Positions 43,683 through 53,431 of a DNA stretch of 64,000 bases are shown here, piece by piece; position 1 is the first letter of the stretch, and the number at the start of each line of letters is the position of its first letter. A model generated the notes under the pieces. The model searched no databases. It had not been told where the DNA came from and saw nothing but the letters and a program-made list of their open reading frames with translations. The DNA comes from Dyadobacter sp. CY312. Lineage in GTDB: Bacteria > Bacteroidota > Bacteroidia > Cytophagales > Spirosomataceae. The stretch spans positions 310,001-374,000 of the forward strand of contig NZ_JAJUXG010000009.1 in the NCBI RefSeq assembly GCF_021390535.1. Direction: 5' to 3'. Both the position numbers and the translations under genes were made by a program.

Positions 43683-44642
43683 ATGAAAGCATTTTTTTTA
43701 TCTCTATTCTCATTGCTCATTACCCTGGTTTCTCAGGGACAAACCACGTCAGATTCACAGATATACCTGGCCGATCCTGCGATTTTGTATTCCAAAGGTA
43801 CTTATTATCTCTACGGCACTGTGGAAGGAAGCGCCGGCAACGGATTCAAAGTATACAGCTCCACCAATCAGAAAGACTGGCTTGACAAAGGGTATGCCTT
43901 AAAAAAAGGAGATGTATATGGCGATAAAGGATTTTGGGCACCTCAGGTTTTCTCCCACCTCAACAAGTTCTACATGGCCTATGTAGCCAACGAAAACATC
44001 GCCATTGCAAAGGCAGATTCACCCATTGGTCCATTTATTCAGGAAAATAAAACAGAGCTCAAAGCTTCCGTAAAACAAATTGATCCCTACATCTTCTTCG
44101 ATGACGACGGGAAAATCTATTTGTATCATGTGCGCTTGCAAAAAGGCAACAGGTTATTCGTGGCACAAATGAAAAGTGATCTTTCTGAAACTATTCCGGA
44201 AACCTTAAAAGAATGCCTTCATGCAGAAAACGGATGGGAGAATACTGCAAAATCGGATTGGCCGGTTGCAGAAGGTCCGACTGTGATAAAGCGAAACGGT
44301 GTTTATTATTTATTTTACACCGCCAATGATTTTAGAAATCCGGATTACGCTGTGGGTTTTGCCACAAGTGACAGCCCTCTCGGTCCTTGGAAAAAATATG
44401 CCAGCAACCCCATCCTGGATAAAGAAGATGTAGGACAAAACGGTACCGGGCACGGAGATTTTTATAAGGATGAAAAAGGGGGGCTCAACTACGTTTTTCA
44501 TACGCACAACTCACCCACAGCTGTTGGCAAGAGAAAAACAGCCATCGTCAAAGCGAAGTTTGCAAAAGACAACGGATCCCACGAAAAGCCGGTTATAGAC
44601 TTCAAAAGTTTCCAGTTTTTAACAACGAAAAAACAACAATAG
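43683..44642 (+). CDS. Secreted glycoside hydrolase family 43 protein (first copy)
   Basis: This 319-residue protein starts at the ATG at 43683, which gives a signal peptide (MKAFFLSLFSLLITLVSQGQ). The fold is the GH43 five-bladed propeller, with candidate catalytic residues in LADPAILYSKGTYYL (Asp), QIDPYIFFDDDG (Asp) and VAEGPTVIKRNGVYYL (Glu). GH43 enzymes act on arabinose- or xylose-containing polysaccharides. The exact linkage cannot be read from sequence. A second, different GH43 gene follows 62 bases later. No susC/susD is present. Confidence 0.88.
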   Translation: MKAFFLSLFSLLITLVSQGQTTSDSQIYLADPAILYSKGTYYLYGTVEGSAGNGFKVYSSTNQKDWLDKGYALKKGDVYGDKGFWAPQVFSHLNKFYMAYVANENIAIAKADSPIGPFIQENKTELKASVKQIDPYIFFDDDGKIYLYHVRLQKGNRLFVAQMKSDLSETIPETLKECLHAENGWENTAKSDWPVAEGPTVIKRNGVYYLFYTANDFRNPDYAVGFATSDSPLGPWKKYASNPILDKEDVGQNGTGHGDFYKDEKGGLNYVFHTHNSPTAVGKRKTAIVKAKFAKDNGSHEKPVIDFKSFQFLTTKKQQ

Positions 44643-44704
44643 TAAAACTTAGCACTTATTACTTTTTCCTTAAACCAAACACCTTAACATCGTTTCTTAA
44701 AACA

Positions 44705-45754
44705 ATGAAAACGAACTACAGAAAACTAGTTTTATCCCTGATTCTGCTTTTAGCATATTCCTTCACCTATTCTCAAAGCGGTACCAAAACTTTCACTAAT
44801 CCACTTTTGCCTTCCGGCGCCGATCCATACAGCATCCATAAAAATGGATACTACTATTACACACATACGGTGCAAAACAAGCTCGTGCTTTGGAAGACCA
44901 AGAACCTGGCAGACCTGGCTACCGCAGAAAGCAAGACAATCTGGACACCGCCGCAAGGAACGATGTATAGCAAAGAACTTTGGGCTCCGGAACTGCACTA
45001 CATCAATAAGAAATGGTACATGTACTTTGCAGCAGATGATGGCAAAAACGATAATCACCGCATGTATGTGATCGAAAATGCATCCGCAGATCCTATGCAG
45101 GGTGAATGGACTTTTAAGGGAAAAGTTGCCACCCCGGACGACAAATGGGCTATTGACGGAGATATTTTTGAAAACAAAGGCCAGTACTATATGATATGGT
45201 CGGGATGGGAAGGAGACAAAAACGGCCAGCAGAATATATACATTGCCAAGATGGACAACCCCTGGACCATGTCCGGAAAACGTACCAAAATCTCAGGAAG
45301 CGATTTTGAGTGGGAAAAACATGGAGACCTGAACGACCCGAATAATCCTCCGCATGTGAATGTAAATGAAGGTCCTCAGTTTCTGAAACATAAAGATAAA
45401 ATCTTTATCATTTACTCTGCCAGCGGCTGCTGGACAGATTATTACGCATTGGGAATGCTTCAAACTTCCGCCACGGCCGATTTGATGGATGCCAATTCAT
45501 GGAAAAAATCTCCTGAACCCATTTTCAAACAATCGCCAGAGAATAAGGTTTATGCACCGGGGCACAATTCGTTTTTTAAATCACCGGATGGCAAAGAAGA
45601 CTGGATTTTGTACCATGCCAATTCGGAACCCGGACAGGGTTGTGGCAGATTTCGGTCACCAAGGGCTCAGAAATTCACATGGAATGCAGATGGAACGCCC
45701 AATTTTGGCATTCCGGTGAAAGCAGGTGAAAAACTTGCTGTACCGGCGGAGTGA
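44705..45754 (+). CDS. Secreted glycoside hydrolase family 43 protein (second copy)
   Basis: This 349-residue protein has a signal peptide (MKTNYRKLVLSLILLLAYSF). The candidate GH43 residues are in SGADPYSIHKNGYYY (Asp), WAIDGDIFENKGQYYM (Asp) and VNEGPQFLKHKDK (Glu). It resembles the arabinofuranosidase-like branch with ELWAPELHYINKKWYMYF. The C-terminal CGRFRSPRAQKFTWNADGTP is a known GH43 ending. It is only distantly similar to the neighbouring copy, so the pair is not a recent duplication. Joint action on one glycan is likely. Confidence 0.9.
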   Translation: MKTNYRKLVLSLILLLAYSFTYSQSGTKTFTNPLLPSGADPYSIHKNGYYYYTHTVQNKLVLWKTKNLADLATAESKTIWTPPQGTMYSKELWAPELHYINKKWYMYFAADDGKNDNHRMYVIENASADPMQGEWTFKGKVATPDDKWAIDGDIFENKGQYYMIWSGWEGDKNGQQNIYIAKMDNPWTMSGKRTKISGSDFEWEKHGDLNDPNNPPHVNVNEGPQFLKHKDKIFIIYSASGCWTDYYALGMLQTSATADLMDANSWKKSPEPIFKQSPENKVYAPGHNSFFKSPDGKEDWILYHANSEPGQGCGRFRSPRAQKFTWNADGTPNFGIPVKAGEKLAVPAE

Positions 45755-45845
45755 GTGCAAGGGAGTGTCTGAGTTGACAGTTTAGAGTGAACAGGCATTT
45801 GCATTCGAATGTCAATTTACTGCCTCATCATAGCCAATGATGGAT

Positions 45846-45872
45846 GAGCTAATGGCTAATAGCCATTAGCTC
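45846..45872. terminator. Perfect palindrome, probable bidirectional terminator
   Basis: The arms gagctaatggct (45846-45857) and agccattagctc (45861-45872) enclose three bases. It lies between two convergent genes and closely resembles the element at 2798-2822. Confidence 0.65.
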
Positions 45873-45877
45873 ACTTT

Positions 45878-46384
45878 CTATTTCTTATAATTGTCAGGGT
45901 TCAGAGCCTCGGGTGCCCAGCTCTGAAAAAACTCCAACACCTTCGCAGGATCGTGACCTTTGCCTTTTTCCAGGTAAGCGGAGTTCTGAGTATGTAAACG
46001 CTTCCCTTTACCATCCAGAATGACGAAAACAGGAAATCCGAATCTTTGCGGATAATCCAGTGAAGCCAAAACAGCCTCATTTTTATTTTCCGGACTATAA
46101 TTGACATGCAGCATTTCGTAGTTCTGATCCCTGAAAGTTTTCAGCGTATCATTGCTATTCACGAGTTTATCAAAAAGAATGCACCAGCTGCACCAATTCC
46201 CTCCTAGCTGCAACAATACATGTTTTCCGCTCTTGTTTGCTTTTGCAACTGCTTCGGCAATTTCCGCTTTTGCATCAGCCTCAGGATTGTAAATATTTAC
46301 TTTCTGAGCCTGAGCATTCAAAATGGACAAAGTCAGAAGTACAAAAAGCATCAGAATATTCTTCCTCGCAATAAAGTTTTTCAT
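45878..46384 (-). CDS. Secreted thioredoxin-family protein
   Basis: This 168-residue protein has a signal peptide (MKNFIARKNILMLFVLLTLSILNAQAQ) and a thioredoxin fold with the active-site CxxC in GGNWCSWCILFDKLV (W-C-S-W-C). It therefore should be a periplasmic thiol oxidoreductase, possibly of the thiol:disulfide interchange type. The C-terminal FPVFVILDGKGKRLHTQ contains the cis-Pro-like region. The partner protein is unknown. It is a single gene between a convergent GH43 gene and sdaA upstream on the same strand. Confidence 0.85.
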   Translation of the reverse strand: MKNFIARKNILMLFVLLTLSILNAQAQKVNIYNPEADAKAEIAEAVAKANKSGKHVLLQLGGNWCSWCILFDKLVNSNDTLKTFRDQNYEMLHVNYSPENKNEAVLASLDYPQRFGFPVFVILDGKGKRLHTQNSAYLEKGKGHDPAKVLEFFQSWAPEALNPDNYKK

Positions 46385-46457
46385 GTAGTTAATAAGTTTT
46401 TGACAGTTTATTTTAGGCTAAGTATGTTGCTAAAAGCTCAGAGCCAATAGCTACTGA

Positions 46458-47885
46458 TCAGCATTCACTCAGACTAATCGGAATATTGATTGCCAACCCG
46501 CCTTCCGATGTTTCTTTATACCTGTGATTCATATCCAGAGCTGTTTGCCACATCGTGTTTACCACATTATCCAACGAAACTTTTGCGTTCCCAGGATTGC
46601 TCTGCAAGGCCAACTGGCAAGCGGTGATTGCCTTAATGGCTCCCATCGTATTTCGCTCAATGCAAGGGATTTGAACCAACCCACCCACAGGATCGCAGGT
46701 CATTCCCAGGTGATGTTCCATAGCGATTTCAGCAGCCATCAGGCACTGTTCGACACTTCCTCCGAGTACCTCTGTGAGCCCGGCCGCCGCCATTGCTGAC
46801 GAAACGCCTATTTCCGCCTGACAACCACCCATGGCAGCCGAAATTGTAGCTCCTTTCTTAAAAATACTACCGATTTCACCAGCAGTAAGCAAGAAGCGAA
46901 ATACATCTTCCTCAGTACCATCACAAAAAGCAATATGATATTGGATAACTGCCGGAATCACACCCGCAGCGCCATTGGTGGGTGCAGTAACAACGCGGCT
47001 GTATGAGGCATTTTCTTCATTAACTGCTAACGCAAAGCAGCTGACCCAATCCAAAGTGTACTTGAACCCGCTTCCGGACAACTTCACCAGTTCCAGCCAC
47101 CGGTTATAGTCCAGGCAGATTTTATCATGAAGTAATTTCTTGTTCAACGCTGCGGCACGGCGCTGCACATAAAGTCCGCCGGGAAGGATTCCGTCAGTTT
47201 GCGTACCATGAAATATACTTTCTCTCATGATATACCATATGTTCAAAAGCTCTTTCCGGATCACCGATTCTTCTCTCCATGCACACTCGTTGTCCAACAC
47301 GATTTGCCAGATTGGTTTTCCCGTAAGCTTATGCCATTTCAGCAAATCGCCGGCTGTATCGACTGGGTAGGGTAATTTCACAACTTGTGTAACTTCCTCG
47401 TCCGTGTGATTTTCCTGTATTACAAAGCCGCCACCTATTGAAAAATAAGTTTCAGAGCGTTCACCATAGCTACCACATTGTGCTGTAAAAGTCAAACCGT
47501 TCGGGTGAAAAGGTAGCGATTCCTTCATTTGGAAAACCACGTCCGATTTGGGTGTGAAACTGATCTTCATATCTCCTTGTAAGAGAATCGTTTCCTTAGA
47601 GGCAATTTCTGCTAAAATGGAGTCAATAAGTGTTGTATCAATCGTTACCGGATCATGACCGCTTAGACCTAAGATTACTGCTATGTCTGTACCATGCCCC
47701 TTTCCCGTTTTGGCCAACGAACCATATAAAAACACTTTGACTGACTCTACATTTTGAAGACCCACTGTGTCTCCAAACTTATTTAAAAACTGCTGAGCTG
47801 CTCTCCATGGACCTAGGGTGTGCGAGCTCGACGGTCCAACGCCTATTTTAAAAATGTCGAAAACGGAAATGCGTTCTTCTTTCAC
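46458..47885 (-). CDS. sdaA: L-serine ammonia-lyase, single-chain [4Fe-4S] type
   Basis: This 475-residue L-serine dehydratase converts serine to pyruvate and ammonia using a [4Fe-4S] cluster. The beta-like domain comes first ([20 protein letters not shown]) and the alpha-like domain second, in one chain. The cluster and active-site region shows [35 protein letters not shown] and [18 protein letters not shown] with the conserved cysteines. The length fits the SdaA type. It is monocistronic as far as visible. Confidence 0.94.
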   Translation of the reverse strand: MKEERISVFDIFKIGVGPSSSHTLGPWRAAQQFLNKFGDTVGLQNVESVKVFLYGSLAKTGKGHGTDIAVILGLSGHDPVTIDTTLIDSILAEIASKETILLQGDMKISFTPKSDVVFQMKESLPFHPNGLTFTAQCGSYGERSETYFSIGGGFVIQENHTDEEVTQVVKLPYPVDTAGDLLKWHKLTGKPIWQIVLDNECAWREESVIRKELLNIWYIMRESIFHGTQTDGILPGGLYVQRRAAALNKKLLHDKICLDYNRWLELVKLSGSGFKYTLDWVSCFALAVNEENASYSRVVTAPTNGAAGVIPAVIQYHIAFCDGTEEDVFRFLLTAGEIGSIFKKGATISAAMGGCQAEIGVSSAMAAAGLTEVLGGSVEQCLMAAEIAMEHHLGMTCDPVGGLVQIPCIERNTMGAIKAITACQLALQSNPGNAKVSLDNVVNTMWQTALDMNHRYKETSEGGLAINIPISLSEC

Positions 47886-48067
47886 AGGTTAAAGGTGTTT
47901 AGTCTGTTCGGCCCTCCCATCGGCTATGCACTACTTTTGCTAATCCAAAGTACCTTTGCATCACCGTCTGTTTTGGGAAGCCGGTATCAAATATATCTTA
48001 ATCCGGACATCTTTTCAATTCTGTTTTTACTATGATAAGCTCTGTCCTTATCTTAAAAATAAAATCA

Positions 48068-48098
48068 GTCTGTTCAGTAAAACTTAAACTGAACAGAC
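48068..48098 (-). terminator. Terminator of the metalloprotease gene
   Basis: The perfect 11-base arms gtctgttcagt and actgaacagac, about 32 bases past the stop, are followed on the minus strand by a T-rich stretch. Confidence 0.7.
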
Positions 48099-48129
48099 CG
48101 ACCAAAATTATACCTTGTTTTAATTTAAC

Positions 48130-50661
48130 TCATTTCCATTCCGATAAACCGCCGGAACAATTCAGAAAATCCATATTTCCCATAATCGGTGCTCCCGGAG
48201 GCATGTCTAGTGGCGATGCTGGCTGGAATTTCTCTGGATTTTTACTAAATTCTTCGATCTGAGACAACCCGAAAAGAATATTTGCTTTCTGCTTTGCACC
48301 TGCATTAGCCACCTTTCCCTTCATCCATTTTTCCAACTCATCCACTTTAAGTAATGCCTCTCCCCTGACGCTCTCAGGAGCCTTGGTATCCGCCGCAAGT
48401 CGAAGAAGATACTTTAAGGAAAGGTTATTAACCAAGGTGTGAAGCTCGCCTTTGTAACCGGTCTGCAAAGGTGCCTTCCAGGTTTTCTCCAGGATTCTGT
48501 CCACCACTGGCATAAAACCCGGCTGCTTGCTGTCTCTTGCATTATATTCTATCAGTCGCGCTGCCCTTTGTGAATCAAGCAAATACGACAGTGTAGTACC
48601 TGCCGCAGTCTCAGCGGCCGCAACCGGGTCAAATGTTGGTCCGGTACGGCTTGTAAAGGTTTCCAAGCCAGCAGGGTATCCTGATGGGCGCGGAGGAATT
48701 TTTTGGATCAAACCTTGCGGTAATGCCAGTGCTTCCGGTGTGATGGTCCCTAACAATGATTCCAAAGCTCTCCATTGTTCCTTGGGCTCAACCATGCGTG
48801 TCACAACCTGTCCATCATTCTTTACCGCATGTGTGAAATACAGGCCACCAACGGATTTGGCAACCGCTTCAATCTGATATCGATGAAGCAGGTACATCGG
48901 TACAAGCACCTCTTCCAGTGTCGCCATAGGTTCACCATCACGAATTGCTTTTTCTGAAAAATTATCCAGTATCTTCTTTCTGACAGCCATGATATTCGTC
49001 ATCTGGTCAATTGGATTGGAACCGTCATCCCATTGATGCGAAGTAGGATGCGCATTTCCTCCAATATCCGGAATATAAATATGTCCCTGCTTTAAAGTTT
49101 CCTGCATAATCTTTTCAAGACCTGCTTCCTCATCCGCACCTTTTGGGAACTCAGTATATCCCCACATCACCGCCCTGGTATCCCAGCTACCAATTCCCTT
49201 ACCGTACGAATCCGAAATTTCTATTTTTCCATCTGGTTTCAACGAAAAACGTGGGAATGGATAATCCATCACAGAACCTCTGTCTTTTGGGCTCGCAGCA
49301 AAGTTGTGGTTGAAGCCCAGTGTGTGGCCTATTTCATGTGCTGATAGCTGGCGAATACGGGCAAGCGCCAATTCCTCCATTTCCTTGGGAACTGGCTTTC
49401 CCTCCTCATAAGGTTGTAACAATCCTTCTGCGATCAGATAATCCTGGCGGTGCCGGTCGGAGCCTAACGTAACCACTCCCTTCATGATCTCTCCAGTTCT
49501 TGGATCAATAAAAGAAGAACCGAAAGAAAATCCCCTTGGACTGCCTGAGCGATTGATCCAGTTCACAACATTATAACGAATATCCATCGGGTCCACGCCC
49601 TCTGGCAATTCCTTCACGATAAAGGCATTCTTAAAGCCTGCTGCTTCAAATGATTCATTCCAATAAGCTCCCCCGTCTATCAAAGCCTTCTTTACCGGAC
49701 CTGGTGCACCACGGTCAATGTAATAGACGATTGGCTTCACCGCTTCGCTCACTGCCGCTCCGGGGTTCTTCTTTTCAAGACGGTGTCGTCGAATAAAGCG
49801 CTTCACAATGGGTTCTGTCATAGGTGCCGAAAAATCCATATAGCTAAACATTCCAAATCCGGAACGGGCATCAAATCGTCTTGATTTGTAATTTGCGTCG
49901 GGTAACTCCACAAAAGACTGGTGCATGTTAACACTAACCGCTCCGGGATCAGGAGCCAGACCAGGACCTCTCCCACCACCAGGTGCTCCGCCCGTAAAAG
50001 TAATCAGCGCTTCAAATTCAGTATTTTTAGGAAAATTCTTAGTATTCTCAATGTACACCACAGAACGCGAATCGTCCATTCTGTAAGTCCCGCCGTTGCT
50101 AACGGGCTGCACGCTGACCGGTCCAAGCGATCCGCGTACACCTAAACGAGCTGCCATATTCTGACTGTCGCGGACTATGAAAGGAGTAAGATCTATGAGT
50201 GTTTTATTTCCATCCGTCGCTACCGGCGTAAAGCCCCAGATCACAGACTTGGCAAAGGAACTCTCCACAGACTTGATTTCATCCCTGTTTTCTGTGATGG
50301 CCCTGTAATTGTAAACAGGTTCTATCAAAAGTACTTTCGCTCCGACTTTCACAAACTTTGCAATAGCGGAAGAAGCCTGGCCACGCTCAGGTCCGCCGTT
50401 TCCCACTCCATTGGAAAGAGAAGAAAAATAAAGGAACTCCTGATCCATTTTATCTATTTCCAGCAATACCTTTCCGGTTTTCTCATCATAATAAAAATTA
50501 AAAAAACCTTCGTGCTTTTTCAGATTTTCAGTCACAGAGGCTATACTGGCGACAGAAGTACTTTGGGACTTCACATTACCGGTCGAGCCACTCTGACTTT
50601 GTGCGTAGCCAATATTTCCGGCAGCAATTAATACAGCTAAGAATTTGTAGTTTATATTCAT
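48130..50661 (-). CDS. Secreted zinc-dependent metalloprotease (DUF5117/DUF5118)
   Basis: This 843-residue protein has a signal peptide (MNINYKFLAVLIAAGNIGYAQ). The zinc-binding HEIGHTLGFNH motif (first His at 442) has three His zinc ligands and the Met-turn region GSVMDYPFPRF, so it is a metzincin-like peptidase. It has the N-terminal DUF5118 and middle DUF5117 domains seen in the long Bacteroidota/Actinobacteria family of this type. The C-terminal 250 residues are mostly helical (DUF4953-like). The substrate is unknown; the location should be periplasm or outside. Confidence 0.92.
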   Translation of the reverse strand: MNINYKFLAVLIAAGNIGYAQSQSGSTGNVKSQSTSVASIASVTENLKKHEGFFNFYYDEKTGKVLLEIDKMDQEFLYFSSLSNGVGNGGPERGQASSAIAKFVKVGAKVLLIEPVYNYRAITENRDEIKSVESSFAKSVIWGFTPVATDGNKTLIDLTPFIVRDSQNMAARLGVRGSLGPVSVQPVSNGGTYRMDDSRSVVYIENTKNFPKNTEFEALITFTGGAPGGGRGPGLAPDPGAVSVNMHQSFVELPDANYKSRRFDARSGFGMFSYMDFSAPMTEPIVKRFIRRHRLEKKNPGAAVSEAVKPIVYYIDRGAPGPVKKALIDGGAYWNESFEAAGFKNAFIVKELPEGVDPMDIRYNVVNWINRSGSPRGFSFGSSFIDPRTGEIMKGVVTLGSDRHRQDYLIAEGLLQPYEEGKPVPKEMEELALARIRQLSAHEIGHTLGFNHNFAASPKDRGSVMDYPFPRFSLKPDGKIEISDSYGKGIGSWDTRAVMWGYTEFPKGADEEAGLEKIMQETLKQGHIYIPDIGGNAHPTSHQWDDGSNPIDQMTNIMAVRKKILDNFSEKAIRDGEPMATLEEVLVPMYLLHRYQIEAVAKSVGGLYFTHAVKNDGQVVTRMVEPKEQWRALESLLGTITPEALALPQGLIQKIPPRPSGYPAGLETFTSRTGPTFDPVAAAETAAGTTLSYLLDSQRAARLIEYNARDSKQPGFMPVVDRILEKTWKAPLQTGYKGELHTLVNNLSLKYLLRLAADTKAPESVRGEALLKVDELEKWMKGKVANAGAKQKANILFGLSQIEEFSKNPEKFQPASPLDMPPGAPIMGNMDFLNCSGGLSEWK

Positions 50662-50967
50662 TATCAGAACGAGATGTTATTTACGACAGCATACTTCTAA
50701 AAATAGCACTGAAACTGTTTAAATCAGAAGTGCAAAATAGATGACCTGCTTCTGACATTGTTGTTCATTGCTATTACTTTTACACTCCGAAGGGATGATA
50801 CGGTTTCTCAATTTAAAGACATATTTACCAATATTTCAACGTTGAAACCATTCCCTGTCATTTATTTGGCACATTAGCTCACATTGATCCGTTTTTTAAT
50901 GATTAATCTATATATAGTGAAATAATATTTGCCGGAGCACGATTACTAACCATACGATTTTGAGAAA
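50662..50967. other. Divergent promoter region without genes
   Basis: In these 306 bases I see no coding potential and no RNA gene. They separate the divergent metalloprotease and dtd genes, so both promoters should lie here. I see no exact TAnnTTTG match; aatatttg near 50923 is one base off on the plus strand. Confidence 0.4.
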
Positions 50968-51420
50968 ATGATAGCAATAATACAGAGGGTGAGTGAAGCA
51001 TCGGTAACCATAGATGGAACGATACATGGTTCCATTGGAAATGGGTTCCTGGTTTTGCTCGGGGTAACACATACCGACTCTACGGAAGATGTGGAATGGC
51101 TTGGAAAAAAAATTATCGGACTCCGCGTTTTTGGCGACGAGGAAGGAAAGATGAATCTGGACCTGACAGCAGTAAAGGGAGATATTCTATTGATCAGTCA
51201 GTTTACACTACATGCAAGTACAAAGAAGGGTAACCGACCATCTTTCATTGAAGCGGCAAGACCAGAAGTTGCCGTTCCGTTGTATGAACAAATGATTGGA
51301 TTTCTTGAAAAAGAATTGGGAAAAACAATCGCATGCGGGAAATTTGGGGCGGATATGAAAGTATCATTACTCAACGACGGCCCTGTCACCATCATCATCG
51401 ATTCAAAAAACAGAATATAA
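50968..51420 (+). CDS. dtd: D-aminoacyl-tRNA deacylase
   Basis: This 150-residue Dtd removes D-amino acids wrongly attached to tRNA. The motifs MIAIIQRVSEASVTIDG, SQFTLHASTKKGNRPSF and the GADMKVSLLNDGPVTI end (Gly-Pro-like cross-subunit motif NDGPVT) are all present. The length is normal. The MazG-like gene follows 10 bases later, so the two probably form an operon. Confidence 0.95.
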   Translation: MIAIIQRVSEASVTIDGTIHGSIGNGFLVLLGVTHTDSTEDVEWLGKKIIGLRVFGDEEGKMNLDLTAVKGDILLISQFTLHASTKKGNRPSFIEAARPEVAVPLYEQMIGFLEKELGKTIACGKFGADMKVSLLNDGPVTIIIDSKNRI

Positions 51421-51430
51421 ATCACATCTC

Positions 51431-51757
51431 ATGACTATTGAAGAAGCACAGAGCGAAGTAGACAACTGGATCAAAACTTACGGTGTACGTTATTTTTCAG
51501 AATTGACAAACATGACCATCCTTACAGAAGAAGTGGGAGAACTGGCCAGAATTATGGCCCGCACTTATGGAGATCAGTCGTTTAAAAAATCAGATTTGGG
51601 AAAAGATCTGGGAGATGAAATGGCTGATGTTCTTTGGGTACTAATCTGTCTGGCTAATCAGACTGGTATTAATCTGACAGAAGCTTTTGAAAAAAATATG
51701 GCTAAAAAAACCGGACGTGATAAGGACCGGCATAAAGAGAATGAGAAGTTGAAATAG
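51431..51757 (+). CDS. MazG-like nucleotide pyrophosphohydrolase
   Basis: This 108-residue, all-helical protein has the MazG/dUTPase-like metal site ExxE...ExxD in EEVGELARIMARTYG and LGDEMADVLWVLICL. It should hydrolyse a nucleoside triphosphate to the monophosphate and pyrophosphate, probably removing non-canonical nucleotides; the exact substrate is unknown. It is co-transcribed with dtd. Confidence 0.9.
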   Translation: MTIEEAQSEVDNWIKTYGVRYFSELTNMTILTEEVGELARIMARTYGDQSFKKSDLGKDLGDEMADVLWVLICLANQTGINLTEAFEKNMAKKTGRDKDRHKENEKLK

Positions 51758-51774
51758 ATGATCTAAAACAAAAA

Positions 51775-51797
51775 AAGCCCGTTGATGAGACGGGCTT
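51775..51797. terminator. Bidirectional terminator
   Basis: The arms aagcccgt (51775-51782) and acgggctt (51790-51797) flank a 7-base loop, preceded by a long A run. It lies between the MazG-like gene and the convergent sucB. Confidence 0.8.
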
Positions 51798-51816
51798 AAA
51801 TTTATCAAATATTTGA

Positions 51817-53382
51817 CTACATATCCAAAAGCAGACGCATAGGATCTTCCAACAATTGTTTCACCCTAACAAGGAAACTTACAGAATCCTTACCATCAAT
51901 GATACGGTGATCGTATGAAAGCGCAAGATACATGATTGGACGAATTACGATTTGTCCGTCAACTACGACTGCTCTCTCAACAATGTTATGCATTCCTAAA
52001 ATAGCAGACTGCGGCGCGTTGATGATCGGAGTCGACAACATAGAGCCGAATGTACCACCATTTGTGATCGTGAATGTTCCGCCAGACATTTCGTCCAAGC
52101 CAAGTTTACCATCACGGGCACGTACTGCCAAACGAACGATTTCCTTCTCAATAGCAGCGAAAGAAAGTCCCTCTGCATTTCTGATAACAGGAACCACCAA
52201 TCCTCTCGGAGTAGATACCGCCACGGAAACATCAGCGAAGTCGTTGAATACAATTTCTTCTCCGTCAATAGATGCATTAACGCCAGGGAAATCTTTCAAG
52301 GCAACTGTTACGGCTTTCACGAAGAAAGACATAAAGCCTAAACCCACTTCATGTTTCTCTTTGAATTTATCTTTAAACTTACCGCGCAAGTCCATAACGG
52401 GCTTCATATCAACCTCATTGAATGTGGTCAACATGGCGGTTTCATTTTTAACTGCTACCAAACGACGTGCGATTGTCTTACGAAGTGAAGACATTTTTTC
52501 ACGACGCTGATTGCGTGAACCCGGTGCAACTGGTGCTGCGGGTGCAGCAGCTGGTTTCGCAGGTGCAGGTTTCGCAGCCTCAGCAGGCTTGCTTCCCGCT
52601 TTAAGCGCGTCATCTTTCATTACGCGACCGCCTGCTCCTGAGCCATTCACATCTTTTACATCTATTCCTTTTTCAGCAAGTATTTTTGCCGCTACCGGAG
52701 AAGCATGTTTTTCTACACTACCTTTATCAGCAGACCCCGAAGAAACTGCGGGTGCCGGAGCAGGAGTTGAAGCAGCACTGCCTGATGAAACACCTTGTTC
52801 TATTGTACAAATCAGTGCACCGATAGCCAGCGTATCTCCTTCTTTTCCAACGATCCGCAGGGTACCGCTTGCTTCCGAAGGCAATTCGAAAGTTGCCTTA
52901 TCTGATTCCAACTCGCAAAGAATCTCGTCCAATTCTACGTAATCTCCGTCTTTTTTGCTCCATGAAGCAATCGTAACTTCCGTTATCGACTCTCCAACAG
53001 CAGGAACCTTCATCTCGTAGGATTTACCCGAGGCAGCTGCCGGTGCAGGAGTCTCAGCTTTTTCCTCAGCCTTTGCAGGCTCCTCCGCAACTGGTGCGGG
53101 AGCTTCCTCCTTAGGTGCTGCATCTGCCGGAGCAGCTGCACTTGCAGAAGAATCAATGGTGGCAATCAGATCACCGATACTCAGCGTATCGCCTTCCTGC
53201 GCCTTAATATGTAAAACACCTTCTGCTTCCGCAGTTAATTCAAAAGTTGCTTTATCCGAATCAAGTCCGCAAATGACCTCATCCATCTTCACAAAATCCC
53301 CATCATTTTTGAACCAGTTTCCTATAGTCACTTCGGTAATAGACTCGCCAACGGGCGGTACTTTTATTTCAATTTCAGCCAT
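51817..53382 (-). CDS. sucB: 2-oxoglutarate dehydrogenase E2 (dihydrolipoyllysine succinyltransferase)
   Basis: This is a 521-residue E2 of the 2-oxoglutarate dehydrogenase complex. It has two lipoyl domains with lipoyl-lysine motifs DSDKATFEL and ESDKATFEL (about residues 1-80 and 120-200), Ala/Pro-rich linkers, an E1/E3-binding domain ([19 protein letters not shown], then [12 protein letters not shown]) and the catalytic domain with [13 protein letters not shown]. Two lipoyl domains are unusual compared with the single-lipoyl E. coli SucB, but they occur in other bacteria. It lies 49 bases downstream of sucA. Confidence 0.94.
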   Translation of the reverse strand: MAEIEIKVPPVGESITEVTIGNWFKNDGDFVKMDEVICGLDSDKATFELTAEAEGVLHIKAQEGDTLSIGDLIATIDSSASAAAPADAAPKEEAPAPVAEEPAKAEEKAETPAPAAASGKSYEMKVPAVGESITEVTIASWSKKDGDYVELDEILCELESDKATFELPSEASGTLRIVGKEGDTLAIGALICTIEQGVSSGSAASTPAPAPAVSSGSADKGSVEKHASPVAAKILAEKGIDVKDVNGSGAGGRVMKDDALKAGSKPAEAAKPAPAKPAAAPAAPVAPGSRNQRREKMSSLRKTIARRLVAVKNETAMLTTFNEVDMKPVMDLRGKFKDKFKEKHEVGLGFMSFFVKAVTVALKDFPGVNASIDGEEIVFNDFADVSVAVSTPRGLVVPVIRNAEGLSFAAIEKEIVRLAVRARDGKLGLDEMSGGTFTITNGGTFGSMLSTPIINAPQSAILGMHNIVERAVVVDGQIVIRPIMYLALSYDHRIIDGKDSVSFLVRVKQLLEDPMRLLLDM

Positions 53383-53431
53383 TTTATCTGCAATCTTGTT
53401 ATCGGATTAAGTGTCTTATTTTTCTTGATAG

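Noticed and set aside
43580-43885. 101-residue frame bridging mgtE and the first GH43 gene
   Set aside because: It overlaps both well-supported genes in another frame and shows no family motif.
52511-52942. 143-residue Ala-rich plus-strand frame
   Set aside because: It is the reverse image of the Ala/Pro-rich lipoyl linker of sucB, which creates long spurious frames.
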